Assembly (NCBI GenBank): GCA_020439995.1
Contig: JAGROY010000256.1
Location: 1-34,878 of the forward strand
Direction of reading: 5' to 3'
From: Verrucomicrobiia bacterium
Lineage (GTDB): Bacteria; Verrucomicrobiota; Verrucomicrobiia; Verrucomicrobiales; DEV007
Length of the DNA stretch: 34,878 nt
Positions 18,601-27,225 of this stretch are shown in pieces. The notes below the pieces were generated by a model that searched no databases, was not told the origin of the DNA, and was given only the letters and a program-made list of their open reading frames with translations. A program made the translations under genes and the position numbers. The number at the start of each line of letters is the position of its first letter. The first letter of the stretch is position 1.

Positions 18601-18766
18601 CCGGCGGGCATTGCAGTTCTACGTCCAACAACCGGACGAAGCGGTAGGGCTCACCCAGGCGGGACAATTGGCCCCGGCAACCGAAGCGCTAGCCGCTCAA
18701 ACGGCTAGCGCCATGCTCATAGCCAACCTCATCTTCAACCTCGATGAAGCCATTACCCATGAGTAA
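15695..18766 (+). CDS. Secreted PSD1-type protein: cytochrome c (PSCyt1), DUF1549 and DUF1553
   Basis: A 1023-residue protein with a signal peptide and a planctomycete-type cytochrome c domain at the N-terminus (DIRPILSDNCFSCHG, heme Cys45, Cys48, His49). The DUF1549 region (about 150-370) has YSDTDGYQ, FHRNHMTNGEGG and a second CTQCH at about 322-326. A central carbohydrate-binding-like region follows, then DUF1553 (about 720-1000) with RLELARWMVSPDNPLTARV and QLLFGAGLVRTPSDFG. This family is abundant in Planctomycetes and Verrucomicrobia and is usually paired with a DUF1501 gene, as here (23-bp overlap). A role in periplasmic polysaccharide degradation with electron transfer is often proposed but unproven. 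The start is TTG at 15695. Confidence 0.93.
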   Translation: MKINSSCNHKLSFLLAVAALAMQVPASSGGIDFNRDIRPILSDNCFSCHGFDKSSRKAGLRLDDREGATADLGEGVFAIVAGKPEASALLHRIRSTDPDEVMPPPESHKKALTNTQAELLEQWIAEGARWGAHWSFIKPVKAQIPDGHTHPVDHFIQEKLQAEPLKPAPPAAPHTLTLRLAFDLTGLSPSPADYGVPHTELIERYLDSPHYGERMAMWWLDGARYSDTDGYQADSTRTNWPWRDWVIDSFNGNQPFDQFTIEQFAGDLLPDATPEQKLATCFHRNHMTNGEGGRDPEQSRVDYVLDRVNTMGTVWLGLTLGCTQCHDHKFDPISQADYYSLTAYFNSIAEDGRAGGNAGPYLKYRSPYAEPAVMEATELLRQSETEQKKLKAQIQPAFEGWLARQKEAVRDGFEPWVPLAPVNLQTAEGSVLSAGDDHIVSAAPNPPHQDDYTLTLKTPPLDRITGLQLEVFPHPSHTGARYSHSEDGEFMLTNVKVKVRKAGDTLVRDIALSSAAADVNGEGRYSKNSNVSGTLDDDPRTGWTARKVESGGVHRAVFEFAEPLILAPGEELDVTLMQRSLDPGRLIGRFRLSATNQRGSAVRSLGPMPMAQLHETVARGENVSDSLQARLFDQYLEDDETWQQASERHEQVKRQLSESKKAAGELNVMVLAEREEPRKTHILLRGEWDKHGASVQGGVLPAVLDLPSGEVTTRLELARWMVSPDNPLTARVIVNQVWQLLFGAGLVRTPSDFGLQGESPTHPQLLDWLAVEFMESGWDVKHLVRTIVTSETYRQDSAISPEALKLDPENRLLARGARFRLASWMLRDAKLAASGLLNPAIGGPPVYPWQPPGIWQDQFMGRFTYRPTLGKGQNRRTIYAFWRRTSAPTFLFDNSMRRTCEVVARRTNTPLQALTLLNDTTALEAARCLADLAVAAHPDNATTQVSFLCKRILGRIPADDELPVFLREHRRALQFYVQQPDEAVGLTQAGQLAPATEALAAQTASAMLIANLIFNLDEAITHE

Positions 18767-20198
18767 GGAACTGAGCGCCGCCCTTGAAGAACAAGAGTTA
18801 CGGGTCACACGCCGGTACTTTCTTGGTCGCGGTGCTGGTGTAGGAATCGGGGCGCTCGCGCTGGGCAACTTAATGCAGGAGGCACGGGCCAACGCCCTGA
18901 TCAGCATGGCCCCAAAAGCCAAGCGGGTAATCTTTCTCACCCAGTCCGGCGGCCCGTCGCAGATCGAACTTTTTGATCCAAAACCAGGGCTGCGCAAACT
19001 CGCCGGCCAGAAGCTGCCGGACAGCGTTCGCGGCGGGCAAAAACTCACAGGCATGACGGCAGGGCAACCGCAGCTCATCATGCCCTCACACACCGCGTTC
19101 CTGCGCCTAGGTCAGTCCGGCGCTCCGGTGGGCGAATGGCTGCCACACATCGCCGGGATCACGGACGAGGTCTGCTTCATTAAGTCGATGGTGACCGATC
19201 AAATCAATCACGCACCGGCAATGACGAAGTTTCTCACCGGTCACCAATTGCCGGGACGGCCCAGCATCGGCAGCTGGTTCAGCTATGGGCTCGGCAGCGT
19301 CAATCGCGACCTGCCGGACTTCCTCGTGCTTATATCGAAGATGATGCGCGGAAGCGATCAACCGCTTTACGACAACTACTGGGGCAGCGGGTTCCTGCCC
19401 TCAGCTTATCAGGGCGTGAAGCTGCGCAATGCTAAAGCTCCCGTGTTGTATCTCAAAGACCCAGATGGCCTGCCCCGTCATCTGCGCCGAGGAATGCTCG
19501 ACGGCTTGGGCGAACTCAATGCCATGCGCCTCTCGCGAACAGGCGATCCCGAAATTGAAACGCGCATCCAACAGTACGAAATGGCTTACAGGATGCAATC
19601 GAGTGTGCCTGACCTGACCAATGTCAGCGATGAGCCGGAATCGGTGTTTCAACTATACGGCCCGGACTCGCGTCGGCCCGGCAGCTACGCCGCCAACTGC
19701 ATACTCGCCCGGCGGCTGGCCGAACGCGGTGTGCGCTTCATTCAATTGTTTCATCCCGACTGGGATCATCACAGTCGACTGAAAAGCTGGTGCACGGCCC
19801 GCTGCCGCGACACCGACCAACCCAGCGCGGCCCTCATCAAGGATCTTAAGCAACGCGGCATGCTCGACGATACTCTGGTCATCTGGGGCGGTGAGTTTGG
19901 TCGCGGCGTCGCCGGACAAGGCAAATGGGACAGTCCGGATGGCGGACGTGATCACCACCCTCGCTGCTTCACCATCTGGATGGCTGGCGGAGGCATCAGA
20001 CCAGGCCTGACGTATGGTGCTACCGACGATTTCAGCTACAACGTCGCGGAGAATCCCGTGCATGTCCGCGACCTCCACGCCACCGTCATGAGCCTCATGG
20101 GAATCGACCACAGCAGTTTCACCTATCGCTTCCAGGGGCTCGATTTCCGCCTCACGGGAGTCGAAAAGGCGCGCGTCATTCACGAGGTCATCGCATGA
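18744..20198 (+). CDS. Tat-exported DUF1501 (sulfatase/alkaline-phosphatase-fold) protein
   Basis: A 484-residue protein with a twin-arginine signal (VTRRYFLGRG, Arg23-Arg24) followed by a Gly/Ala-rich hydrophobic stretch. The DUF1501 family has an alkaline phosphatase/sulfatase-like fold. Seen: IFLTQSGGPSQIELFDPKPG near the N-terminus, and WGGEFGRGVAGQGKWDSPDG and GRDHHPRCFTIWMAGGGI near the C-terminus, the conserved metal-site region. It overlaps the preceding PSD1 gene by 23 bp, so the pair is probably translated together. A second Met (18759) is an alternative start. Substrate unknown. Confidence 0.93.
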   Translation: MKPLPMSKELSAALEEQELRVTRRYFLGRGAGVGIGALALGNLMQEARANALISMAPKAKRVIFLTQSGGPSQIELFDPKPGLRKLAGQKLPDSVRGGQKLTGMTAGQPQLIMPSHTAFLRLGQSGAPVGEWLPHIAGITDEVCFIKSMVTDQINHAPAMTKFLTGHQLPGRPSIGSWFSYGLGSVNRDLPDFLVLISKMMRGSDQPLYDNYWGSGFLPSAYQGVKLRNAKAPVLYLKDPDGLPRHLRRGMLDGLGELNAMRLSRTGDPEIETRIQQYEMAYRMQSSVPDLTNVSDEPESVFQLYGPDSRRPGSYAANCILARRLAERGVRFIQLFHPDWDHHSRLKSWCTARCRDTDQPSAALIKDLKQRGMLDDTLVIWGGEFGRGVAGQGKWDSPDGGRDHHPRCFTIWMAGGGIRPGLTYGATDDFSYNVAENPVHVRDLHATVMSLMGIDHSSFTYRFQGLDFRLTGVEKARVIHEVIA

Positions 20199-20284
20199 TG
20201 CAGCAAGCTGCTGCGATCATTGCACCACGCGGCAAAACAGACTATTGTTGCCCCTACTGTGAATCCGATAAGCATCCGCTTTCT

Positions 20285-21199
20285 ATGAAACGAAACAGAA
20301 ACAAATCCCACTGGTTCAGCGCTCTCCTGACTGCGCTGTCGATCTCCGCAGTCCTCTACCCGGCACTCCCTGCATACGCACAGGAAGGGGAAAAGAAAGA
20401 GGAAGAGAAAAAGGAGGAGCCCAAAGAACAGCCGATTTTTGCAGACAAGAACCTTGAAGCTGCCGTGCGTCAGCAGGTCTTTGCCAAAAGACAAAGCGAT
20501 GAGCCGATCTACGCCAGCGATGTCAAAACGGTCTCCACCATCAAAGGCCAGGGCCTGGGAATTGTCAGCCTGGCGGGGCTTGAGCATTGCAAGGCACTGG
20601 CCTCCCTCGAGCTGGCGGACAATCGCATCTCCGACATCTCGCCGATCAAAGGCCTGACCCGCATCCAGCTTCTTGACCTCTCTAACAATGAGATCGAGGA
20701 CATCTCTGCCGTAGCCACGCTCGAAGGCCTGCAGTATCTGGAACTCTCTGACAACAAAGTAAAGTCACTCGATGCGGTGAAGTCGCTCGAACGCCTGTCA
20801 TCGCTCTACGTATCGCAGAATTCGGTGTCGGATATTTCACCTGTGTTGCAGCTGAAGAAGCTCAGCTCGCTCTACCTTGATCACAATGACATCGAGGACA
20901 TCACTGGCATCGGCGCGCTGGATCGCGTCGGCAGCTTCGGCCTGCGCGGCAATCGCATCAAGGATCTCACGCCGCTGCAAGGTGCCCGCCCAGGTAGCTT
21001 TCTCTTTCTCGAGGACAACCAGATCACCGATCTAGCCCCGCTGATCGCAATGTGTAAACAGGATCTGGAGGGCGAAAAACGATTTGCTCCCTACCTGCAG
21101 ATCTACCTGCGAGGAAACCCGCTCCGCTCTGAAGCAGCAAAAGCACAACTGCGTGAAATGAAAGAGCTGAAGCTCCGGGTAAAGGATATGTGGAACTGA
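20285..21199 (+). CDS. Secreted leucine-rich-repeat (internalin-like) protein
   Basis: A 304-residue protein with a signal peptide (hydrophobic SALLTALSISAVL, cleavage after AYA). A Lys/Glu-rich linker (EGEKKEEEKKEE) follows, then seven or so 22-residue LRR units of the SDS22/internalin type, for example LASLELADNRISDISPIKGL. LRR solenoids bind proteins; the partner is unknown. The frame is open from 20195, overlapping the DUF1501 stop as ATGATG. The ATG at 20285 is preferred because it puts the signal peptide at the N-terminus; the extra 30 upstream residues contain a CCPYC motif and could be an alternative N-terminus. It may belong to the PSD1-DUF1501 transcript. Confidence 0.87.
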   Translation: MKRNRNKSHWFSALLTALSISAVLYPALPAYAQEGEKKEEEKKEEPKEQPIFADKNLEAAVRQQVFAKRQSDEPIYASDVKTVSTIKGQGLGIVSLAGLEHCKALASLELADNRISDISPIKGLTRIQLLDLSNNEIEDISAVATLEGLQYLELSDNKVKSLDAVKSLERLSSLYVSQNSVSDISPVLQLKKLSSLYLDHNDIEDITGIGALDRVGSFGLRGNRIKDLTPLQGARPGSFLFLEDNQITDLAPLIAMCKQDLEGEKRFAPYLQIYLRGNPLRSEAAKAQLREMKELKLRVKDMWN

Positions 21200-21330
21200 G
21201 TTCTGCTACGTCGCACGGAGCATCATTCCTTTGGAGTGCGTCCGGCTTGACGGCGCTTTTTGCCAGAGAAGGGACACCGCGCTGTCGAGACCAGCGCACT
21301 CCAGAGCTCACCACTGCGCAGCAGAGAGCG

Positions 21331-21352
21331 GGCGTCCGCCCGACGGGACGCC
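21331..21352 (+). other. 7-bp hairpin between the LRR and Nudix genes
   Basis: GGCGTCC (21331-21337) and GGACGCC (21346-21352) can pair around an 8-nt GC-rich loop. No T-run follows, so an intrinsic terminator is unlikely; it could be an RNA structure or chance in GC-rich DNA. Confidence 0.3.
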
Positions 21353-21370
21353 AATTCTACTTTCATAGAA

Positions 21371-21931
21371 ATGACACCACTTCCAGAACTCCTCGCCGCC
21401 TATTTGCCCACTACAGAATCACAACGCACCGAGCTTCAACGATTCACCGATCTATTGGATGCCGCTGGTGACGCCGCTTTCGGCCGCGATCACTTCGTGC
21501 CCGGCCACATCACCGCATCGTGCTGGATCGTCGATCCCGGTGGCGACTCCTGCCTGCTCACCCACCATCGGAAGCTCAATCGCTGGCTGCAGCTGGGCGG
21601 GCACTGCGACGGAGATCCCGATGTAGCAGCAGCCGCTCTGCGTGAAGCGGAAGAGGAGTCTGGGCTCGGCGGGTTCGAATTCATCCAGAGCGGAATCTAC
21701 GATCTCGACATTCACGAGATACCGGCGCGAAAATCAGATCCCGCACACTTGCACTATGACGTCCGCTTTGCTCTCCGCTCAACGACAGGAAAAGACTTCA
21801 CCGTATCGGACGAATCGAACGATCTCGCCTGGGTAGCCATCGCTGACCTTGAGGACTACACAACGGAAGAATCGGTGCTACGACTCGCGCGCAACTGGCG
21901 GGATTGGCAAGCTATCCAAGCAGCCACGTAA
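21371..21931 (+). CDS. Nudix hydrolase
   Basis: A 186-residue cytoplasmic protein. The Nudix box lies at about residues 77-99 (GHCDGDPDVAAAALREAEEE, then SGL) with the metal-binding REAEEESG core. The first Glu of the consensus box is not in place; an Asp/Pro pair occupies it, as in many members of this 'GGHCDGD' subgroup. Such enzymes cleave nucleoside diphosphate derivatives; the substrate cannot be told. The frame extends to 21260, but the ATG at 21371 leaves a normal-length Nudix protein. It converges on pgl with a 20-bp overlap of the two 3' ends. Confidence 0.9.
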   Translation: MTPLPELLAAYLPTTESQRTELQRFTDLLDAAGDAAFGRDHFVPGHITASCWIVDPGGDSCLLTHHRKLNRWLQLGGHCDGDPDVAAAALREAEEESGLGGFEFIQSGIYDLDIHEIPARKSDPAHLHYDVRFALRSTTGKDFTVSDESNDLAWVAIADLEDYTTEESVLRLARNWRDWQAIQAAT

Positions 21932-22607
21932 GCTTCCCGGAGGAAGGAGCCACTCGTGACGCCGGATCGTCTCCAGCTCCAGCCTGAACGCGCTCAACGA
22001 CTGGACGCTTGGCCTCGCCTGTCACCAGAAATGCCACTTCCCGGGCGGCATTAATCACAGGATAAGTGATCGTGATTCGGTAGCCGCCGAATTTCTCGAC
22101 GTAGTTTTCCATTGCCCACCGTTGTTCTTCGTGCAGCGCCAGAGTACCTGGAAACAACGATGCGGTATGGCCATCGTCGCCCATCCCAAGGAGCAGTAAA
22201 TCGTGAGACAGAGTCTCCTCACCACGCTCCTGCGCCAGTGTTCGCAATGCGGAATCATACACTCTGGCAGCTTCGCCCGGCTCCAGTTCGCCAGTGATCC
22301 GGCGGACATTCTGCTCTGGAATTCCGGCGGTATCGAGCAGCGCGGCTTTTGCCATGCGGTAGTTGCTGTCGGCATGTTCAGGGCCAACACAGCGCTCATC
22401 TCCAAAGGTGATGAGCACCCGTGACCAGTCGATTCCAGGATAAACGGCGAGCGCTTCGTACACTGGACGCGGCGTCCCGCCTCCGCACAGGCTCAAAAGG
22501 AACGGCAGACCATCCGCCCCCCGCTCATTTTGAACCGCAACGATCCGGGAGCCGATCCAGTCGGTAGCTTCCGTGAGAAAATCCGTCGTATGAATGTTAA
22601 CAGCCAT
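21912..22607 (-). CDS. pgl: 6-phosphogluconolactonase (DevB type)
   Basis: A 231-residue enzyme that hydrolyses 6-phosphogluconolactone to 6-phosphogluconate in the oxidative pentose phosphate pathway. Seen: the LCGGGTPRPVYEAL phosphate-binding turn, TFGDERCVGPEHADSNY (68-83), and the signature GMGDDGHTASLFPG (141-154). The length fits the family. The frame extends to 22739, which would run into the upstream thioredoxin-like gene; the ATG at 22607 lies 13 bp after that gene's stop, indicating an operon. Confidence 0.93.
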   Translation of the reverse strand: MAVNIHTTDFLTEATDWIGSRIVAVQNERGADGLPFLLSLCGGGTPRPVYEALAVYPGIDWSRVLITFGDERCVGPEHADSNYRMAKAALLDTAGIPEQNVRRITGELEPGEAARVYDSALRTLAQERGEETLSHDLLLLGMGDDGHTASLFPGTLALHEEQRWAMENYVEKFGGYRITITYPVINAAREVAFLVTGEAKRPVVERVQAGAGDDPASRVAPSSGKLTWLLG

Positions 22608-22620
22608 TCTGGTGAAAGTG

Positions 22621-23199
22621 TTAGAAATAGTCAGGCGCGTTGTCCGCTTTCCACTTGATATTGCATCCGGTGCTCGGCTTCTGCTTCGAGGCCGGTGGAT
22701 CACCTGCCAGCATCCGATCCAGAGCATCCCGCAGATCATTACCGGTTACCGGCTTGTCATTTTTTGGCCGGGAGTCGTCCAGCTGACCACAGTATACCAG
22801 CCCCAGTTCGCCATCGAACACGTAAAAATCAGGAGTGCACGCAGCCGAATAAGCTTTCGCAATTTCCTGCGATTCGTCGTAAAGATAGGGAAAGTCCCAG
22901 CCATACTGCTGCGCGAACAGCACCATCTTGTCCGGCGCATCGTCAGGGTAGTTGGCGACATCATTGGGATTGATCGCCACAAAGCCGATGCCACGTTCCT
23001 CATAGTCCGACGCAATGCTGGCGAACTGCCCGGCGACATGAATGACGAACGGGCAGTGGTTGCAAACGAATGCAATGACCAGTCCGTTGGGTCCGCGGAC
23101 ATCGTCCAGGCAGTACAACGCGCCTGCGCCGTCGATCAGGGAAAACTCAGGCGCACGATCGCCCGTTTTCAAAGTCATCGTAGAGGGAACTTCAGCCAT
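22621..23199 (-). CDS. Thioredoxin-fold peroxiredoxin-like protein
   Basis: A 192-residue thioredoxin-superfamily protein of the AhpC/TSA-like (PRX-like) type. Seen: GDRAPEFSLIDGAG at the start and VCNHCPF with a CxxC pair (Cys46, Cys49). There is a cis-Pro context ACTPDFYVFDG and a C-terminal STGCNIKWK with another Cys. No signal peptide, so cytoplasmic. It probably reduces disulfides or peroxides. It is upstream of pgl on the same strand; the enzyme couple could link redox control with NADPH production (inference). A 63-bp gap separates it from the divergent glpK. Confidence 0.88.
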   Translation of the reverse strand: MAEVPSTMTLKTGDRAPEFSLIDGAGALYCLDDVRGPNGLVIAFVCNHCPFVIHVAGQFASIASDYEERGIGFVAINPNDVANYPDDAPDKMVLFAQQYGWDFPYLYDESQEIAKAYSAACTPDFYVFDGELGLVYCGQLDDSRPKNDKPVTGNDLRDALDRMLAGDPPASKQKPSTGCNIKWKADNAPDYF

Positions 23200-23262
23200 A
23201 CTTTGTCCTTAATCGATCTGACCAACATTGCAACACCCGACCAATTTGAATAGAACAGCAGA

Positions 23263-24756
23263 GTGAGCCAGCACTTTATCTTAGCACTTGATCAGGGCAC
23301 GACAAGTTCCCGGGCCATCGTTTTCGATCAAACGAGCCGACCAGTCGCGACTGCACAGAAGGAACACCGCCAGATCTATCCGCGCCCGGGATGGGTGGAA
23401 CACGATGCCACTGAGATCTGGAACCATCAGCTCGCAGTCGCCGAGGAAGCACTCACTTTGGCTGAACTGGGTGCCAGTGATATCGTCGGCATCGGTATCA
23501 CGAATCAACGCGAAACCGTCGTAATCTGGGATCGTACCACGGGAGCACCACTTTGCAATGCGATCGTCTGGCAGGATCGACGCACGGCCGCTCTGTGTCA
23601 GGAAATGCAAAGCACCGGGCTGGAGCCGGAGTTCGCCCAACTCACCGGGCTGCGGCTCGACCCGTATTTCAGCGGCACGAAATTGCGCTGGCTGCTCGAT
23701 CATATCGACGGTGCCCGCGAGCGGGCCGAGGCGGGCGAGTTGTGTTTCGGAACGATCGATTCCTGGTTGATCTGGAATCTGACCGGGGGCGCGACGCACG
23801 TCACGGATGCCAGCAATGCATCACGTACCCTGCTGTGTGACATCGGCTCTGGGCAGTGGTCGGACTGGTGCCTGGAGCAGTTACACATTCCCCGCCAGAT
23901 GCTTCCTGAGATCGTAGATTCCAGTGGCATTGCCGGGGAAGCCTCGGTCGGCAGCCTCGCAGGAATTCCTATTGCAGGAATCGCGGGCGACCAGCAGGCA
24001 GCCCTTTTCGGCCAAGCATGCTTCGAACCCGGAATGGCCAAGAATACCTACGGGACTGGGTGCTTTCTGTTGCTCAATACCGGCAGCGAAGCCAAGGCCG
24101 CTGATCACCTGCTTTCAACCGTGGCGTGGCGTATCAATGGTGAAATGGAATACGCTCTGGAAGGTTCCGTATTTGTCGGTGGCGCCGTCGTACAGTGGCT
24201 GCGTGACGAACTCCAACTCATCGGCAGCGCGGAGGAATGCTCAACCTTTGCTGCGCAGGTCGAGGATTCGAACGGAGTGTTTCTGGTCCCAGCCTTTGCC
24301 GGACTGGGTGCTCCCCACTGGGATCCCGATGCCCGGGGCAGCATGTTCGGCCTGACTCGATGCGCCAATCGCGGGCACATCTGTCGTGCGGCGCTCGAGA
24401 GCATCGCCTTTCAAAGCACGGATCTCATCCATGCGATGGAAAAGGCAGCGGGGATTGATCTCGCCGAACTGCGCGTCGATGGCGGAGCCACCAGCAGTGA
24501 CCTGCTCATGCAAATTCAGGCCGACATTCTACAAGCCGAAGTGATCCGCCCGGCCTGCATCGAAACCACCGCCCTGGGCGCGGCCTATCTCGCCGGCCTC
24601 GCCACCAAGGTCTGGCCGGACAAAGAAACGATCTCCCAGCAATGGCAAATCGCCCACCGATTCTCCCCGACCGCTGATCCCGAACGATCAGCTGATCAGC
24701 TCAGAGACTGGCACCGCGCGGTGGAACGGTCGAAGCATTGGGCAAAGGAATGCTGA
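23263..24756 (+). CDS. glpK: Glycerol kinase
   Basis: A 497-residue FGGY-family kinase, the usual length, that phosphorylates glycerol to sn-glycerol 3-phosphate. Seen: the ATP-binding loop ALDQGTTSSRAIVFD (8-22), glycerol-contact residues in NQRETVVIWD (Arg83, Glu84), GTIDSWLIWNLTGG, the GIAGDQQAALFGQ segment with its catalytic Asp, and the C-terminal RVDGGATSSDLLMQ signature. The start is GTG. No glpF or glpD gene is adjacent in this window. It diverges from the thioredoxin-like/pgl operon. Confidence 0.96.
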   Translation: MSQHFILALDQGTTSSRAIVFDQTSRPVATAQKEHRQIYPRPGWVEHDATEIWNHQLAVAEEALTLAELGASDIVGIGITNQRETVVIWDRTTGAPLCNAIVWQDRRTAALCQEMQSTGLEPEFAQLTGLRLDPYFSGTKLRWLLDHIDGARERAEAGELCFGTIDSWLIWNLTGGATHVTDASNASRTLLCDIGSGQWSDWCLEQLHIPRQMLPEIVDSSGIAGEASVGSLAGIPIAGIAGDQQAALFGQACFEPGMAKNTYGTGCFLLLNTGSEAKAADHLLSTVAWRINGEMEYALEGSVFVGGAVVQWLRDELQLIGSAEECSTFAAQVEDSNGVFLVPAFAGLGAPHWDPDARGSMFGLTRCANRGHICRAALESIAFQSTDLIHAMEKAAGIDLAELRVDGGATSSDLLMQIQADILQAEVIRPACIETTALGAAYLAGLATKVWPDKETISQQWQIAHRFSPTADPERSADQLRDWHRAVERSKHWAKEC

Positions 24757-24795
24757 GGGCTCAGACGGCATGAATCTTTGCCGGAAGCCATTGAA

Positions 24796-27225
24796 TCATT
24801 TCTTCTTGATCTTGCTCCACCGCACGCGCTGCGCCTCCCGGATACGGGCCAGGGCTTCGACACTAATTTTTCTGGGCTTTGATATTGGATCTTTTCTCAG
24901 TTTGGCACTTTTTTTTGCTCCCGTCTTCGCCGTCGCGATATCCAGCAGGACAATTTCAATCGGCTTCTCAATCGATTCCGTTGCTTCGAACCTTGCGACT
25001 CCATCGATAGAGAATCCAAAGGACCTGAGCAGTTTATTGGCAGCGGTCGCCTTGTCCGAATGAAAGACAATCCAGTCAGGTGCGATGATTCCAGCAATCA
25101 TTGCCTCGAATGCCTTCGAGTGACAGATGGCACGATAGGAATCTGGATCAGAGATTTGCACTGCGGCGAGGGTACCGGAGAAGCATTTTTTTGTCCGGGC
25201 CCAATTCTGAATCGCGGTTGCCAGGAGTGCCGGAATCTTGCGGTGTGCCGCATGCGACTTCACCCAATGGATAATCTGCGCCGCTGGGATACCGATGGAT
25301 ACCGCAGCTCTCACAGACTCGGGTGTAATAGCCCATTGTCCACGAGATTGCCTGGCGATGGTCGCGAGCCGATGCGCTTCAATCATCCCCGCCGTGTCAG
25401 GATTCGCAATGGTCCCGTCCTCATCGATCTCCCATTGTCCGCCACCTGGCGAACGATGGTCAACCACTGTGTGACCGGAAAACGCACGCTTGACCGCAGC
25501 TGCTTTCGAGCCAGGGGCAGCACTGCAAGTGTCGCTGATCGCGCGAACATACGAGGTACCCGCTACATTGTTCCCGTCCTCTTTTTTCTGATGCATGATC
25601 AGGCAAACGTTCTTGCGAAGCACCAGGGACTCACGCTTGCCGGACCAATCGGTGAGTGCACGTTCGACAACGGCAGGAATCGTTTCAAGGGCAGATTTTT
25701 CGAGTCTTGAGCGAATTTCGTCACACGTCAGTCCTGCTTCAAGCGCCCGATAGACGCTCTCCCGATCGAGTCGAAATTCCAACGCCTCTCCTGATGCTTT
25801 CGAGACTCGCTTAAGAAAAGGAGTCACTGCGGCGAGCGCGGCGGGTTCCACTCCACGAACGTGGGCGATCACATCAAAATTTGGCTGCACGACAAGGAAC
25901 GGAGAAGTGGCGTCAGGCCGATCATCCCGAATCTCGGGAGCTCCGAAAACGAGTCGACCTGGTGCGGTCAGTCGGAAACAGTGGTTCGCTCCAGATTTTC
26001 CGCGCTCAACCAATCCGAGAGCATGCAATGTAACCAAGAGAGCGTTCGCCATGGAACCGCCATAGCCGGCCAGCCAATAACCAATCTCGCGCCTAGCATT
26101 TCCAACCTCTGAATAGTCTCGACTCGTTCTGTCCTTGGCAGCTTTAAAGTCCGGATTCCAGACGTAGTGGGAGTAGTAGATCTTCGATATGACTTTCTTG
26201 GCGTGAGTGTGCAGTTCTAAGAGAAACGATTCCAAATCGACCCAATCGATGGCGCTGTGGGCGAGACGGGCCAGCGCCCAGCTCAACAGTATCCGGGAGG
26301 CTTCGGCTTCACCAAACTCTATGCCATCCGGATTGTATTGATCACGCCGGGCCTTTATGGCTCCTATCCCATCCTGCCAAAGACGAATTCCCATCCACGC
26401 CCTCACACAATTCCAAAGAAACTCCTCGCTGCTCATCGATGTGATCTTTGACACATCCTTTCGCGCGCGGTGTTCCAAATCGTCCCCTTCCACCAGGTGC
26501 AATCCCCGAAGCATCTCGTAGTGAAATGCGTCCACATCCGGCACAGACATTTCTGCCGTAGAATCATCAGCCCCCGCACTGCGCCGTTTTGCGAGCCGGT
26601 TTTGCACGGCTTTTGGAATACCACCTCCTTTGAGTGGTTTCCAGCTTACGCTACCGCTGAGAAACTCATGGACATCCAGGAGCTCGATCATTACCTCGGC
26701 AGCGGATCGATAGCCATCGGAGCGAACCTTACCAGGCTGGAGGATGTCCTTCTCCGAAAGTGCCAGTGGCTCGGATGCGGGCAAATGCCGACGAAGCCGG
26801 GGTGCCAGAACGACAGCCTGTCCCAGTGTCCTCTCCCAGTCAGATCCACCGCGCTGCACCAGCAAGCGGGCCCGCAAGTAGCTCAAAAAATCCCGGCGAT
26901 TCCACGAAGACTTCGCCGCATCGGAATACCCTCGCGCATAAGCTTCAAGCGAAACCACTAGCTGGCTAACTGCGCCACCATGCCGCGCCACGGAAGCAAG
27001 CACGTCGCGCTCGATCTCATCGAGTTCTTCAACCACTCCGGCACCTCTGGATTTGAGCGCGTGTTTCAATCGTTTCTCGACCTCTGCCTTGCGCAGCGAT
27101 GCAACGCCTTTGCCACCCACCCAAACCCGCGCGGCCACTTTCATATCCTCGGCATTCATCCGATCGACATTCGGAGCATAGGTTCCGCTCTCTGCCAGCA
27201 CACTGTCCAGTTTTACCGTCTTCAC
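24796..27225 (-). CDS. Protein with XPB/Ssl2-associated helicase C3 domain, partner of the adjacent XPB helicase
   Basis: An 809-residue cytoplasmic protein. Residues about 443-533 match the helicase-associated (XPB/Ssl2 N-terminal, Helicase_C_3) domain: FLVVQPNFDVIAHVRG, LEFRLDRESVYRALEAGLTC and a following DW. The rest is mostly helical, with a winged-helix-like stretch (ALLVTLHALGLVERG). It ends with a basic tail IREAQRVRWSKIKKK likely to bind DNA. In Mycobacterium and other bacteria a protein with this domain is encoded next to XPB, as here. No ATPase motif is visible, so it is probably an accessory factor. The start is GTG at 27225, overlapping the previous gene's stop as GTGA. Confidence 0.85.
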   Translation of the reverse strand: MKTVKLDSVLAESGTYAPNVDRMNAEDMKVAARVWVGGKGVASLRKAEVEKRLKHALKSRGAGVVEELDEIERDVLASVARHGGAVSQLVVSLEAYARGYSDAAKSSWNRRDFLSYLRARLLVQRGGSDWERTLGQAVVLAPRLRRHLPASEPLALSEKDILQPGKVRSDGYRSAAEVMIELLDVHEFLSGSVSWKPLKGGGIPKAVQNRLAKRRSAGADDSTAEMSVPDVDAFHYEMLRGLHLVEGDDLEHRARKDVSKITSMSSEEFLWNCVRAWMGIRLWQDGIGAIKARRDQYNPDGIEFGEAEASRILLSWALARLAHSAIDWVDLESFLLELHTHAKKVISKIYYSHYVWNPDFKAAKDRTSRDYSEVGNARREIGYWLAGYGGSMANALLVTLHALGLVERGKSGANHCFRLTAPGRLVFGAPEIRDDRPDATSPFLVVQPNFDVIAHVRGVEPAALAAVTPFLKRVSKASGEALEFRLDRESVYRALEAGLTCDEIRSRLEKSALETIPAVVERALTDWSGKRESLVLRKNVCLIMHQKKEDGNNVAGTSYVRAISDTCSAAPGSKAAAVKRAFSGHTVVDHRSPGGGQWEIDEDGTIANPDTAGMIEAHRLATIARQSRGQWAITPESVRAAVSIGIPAAQIIHWVKSHAAHRKIPALLATAIQNWARTKKCFSGTLAAVQISDPDSYRAICHSKAFEAMIAGIIAPDWIVFHSDKATAANKLLRSFGFSIDGVARFEATESIEKPIEIVLLDIATAKTGAKKSAKLRKDPISKPRKISVEALARIREAQRVRWSKIKKK

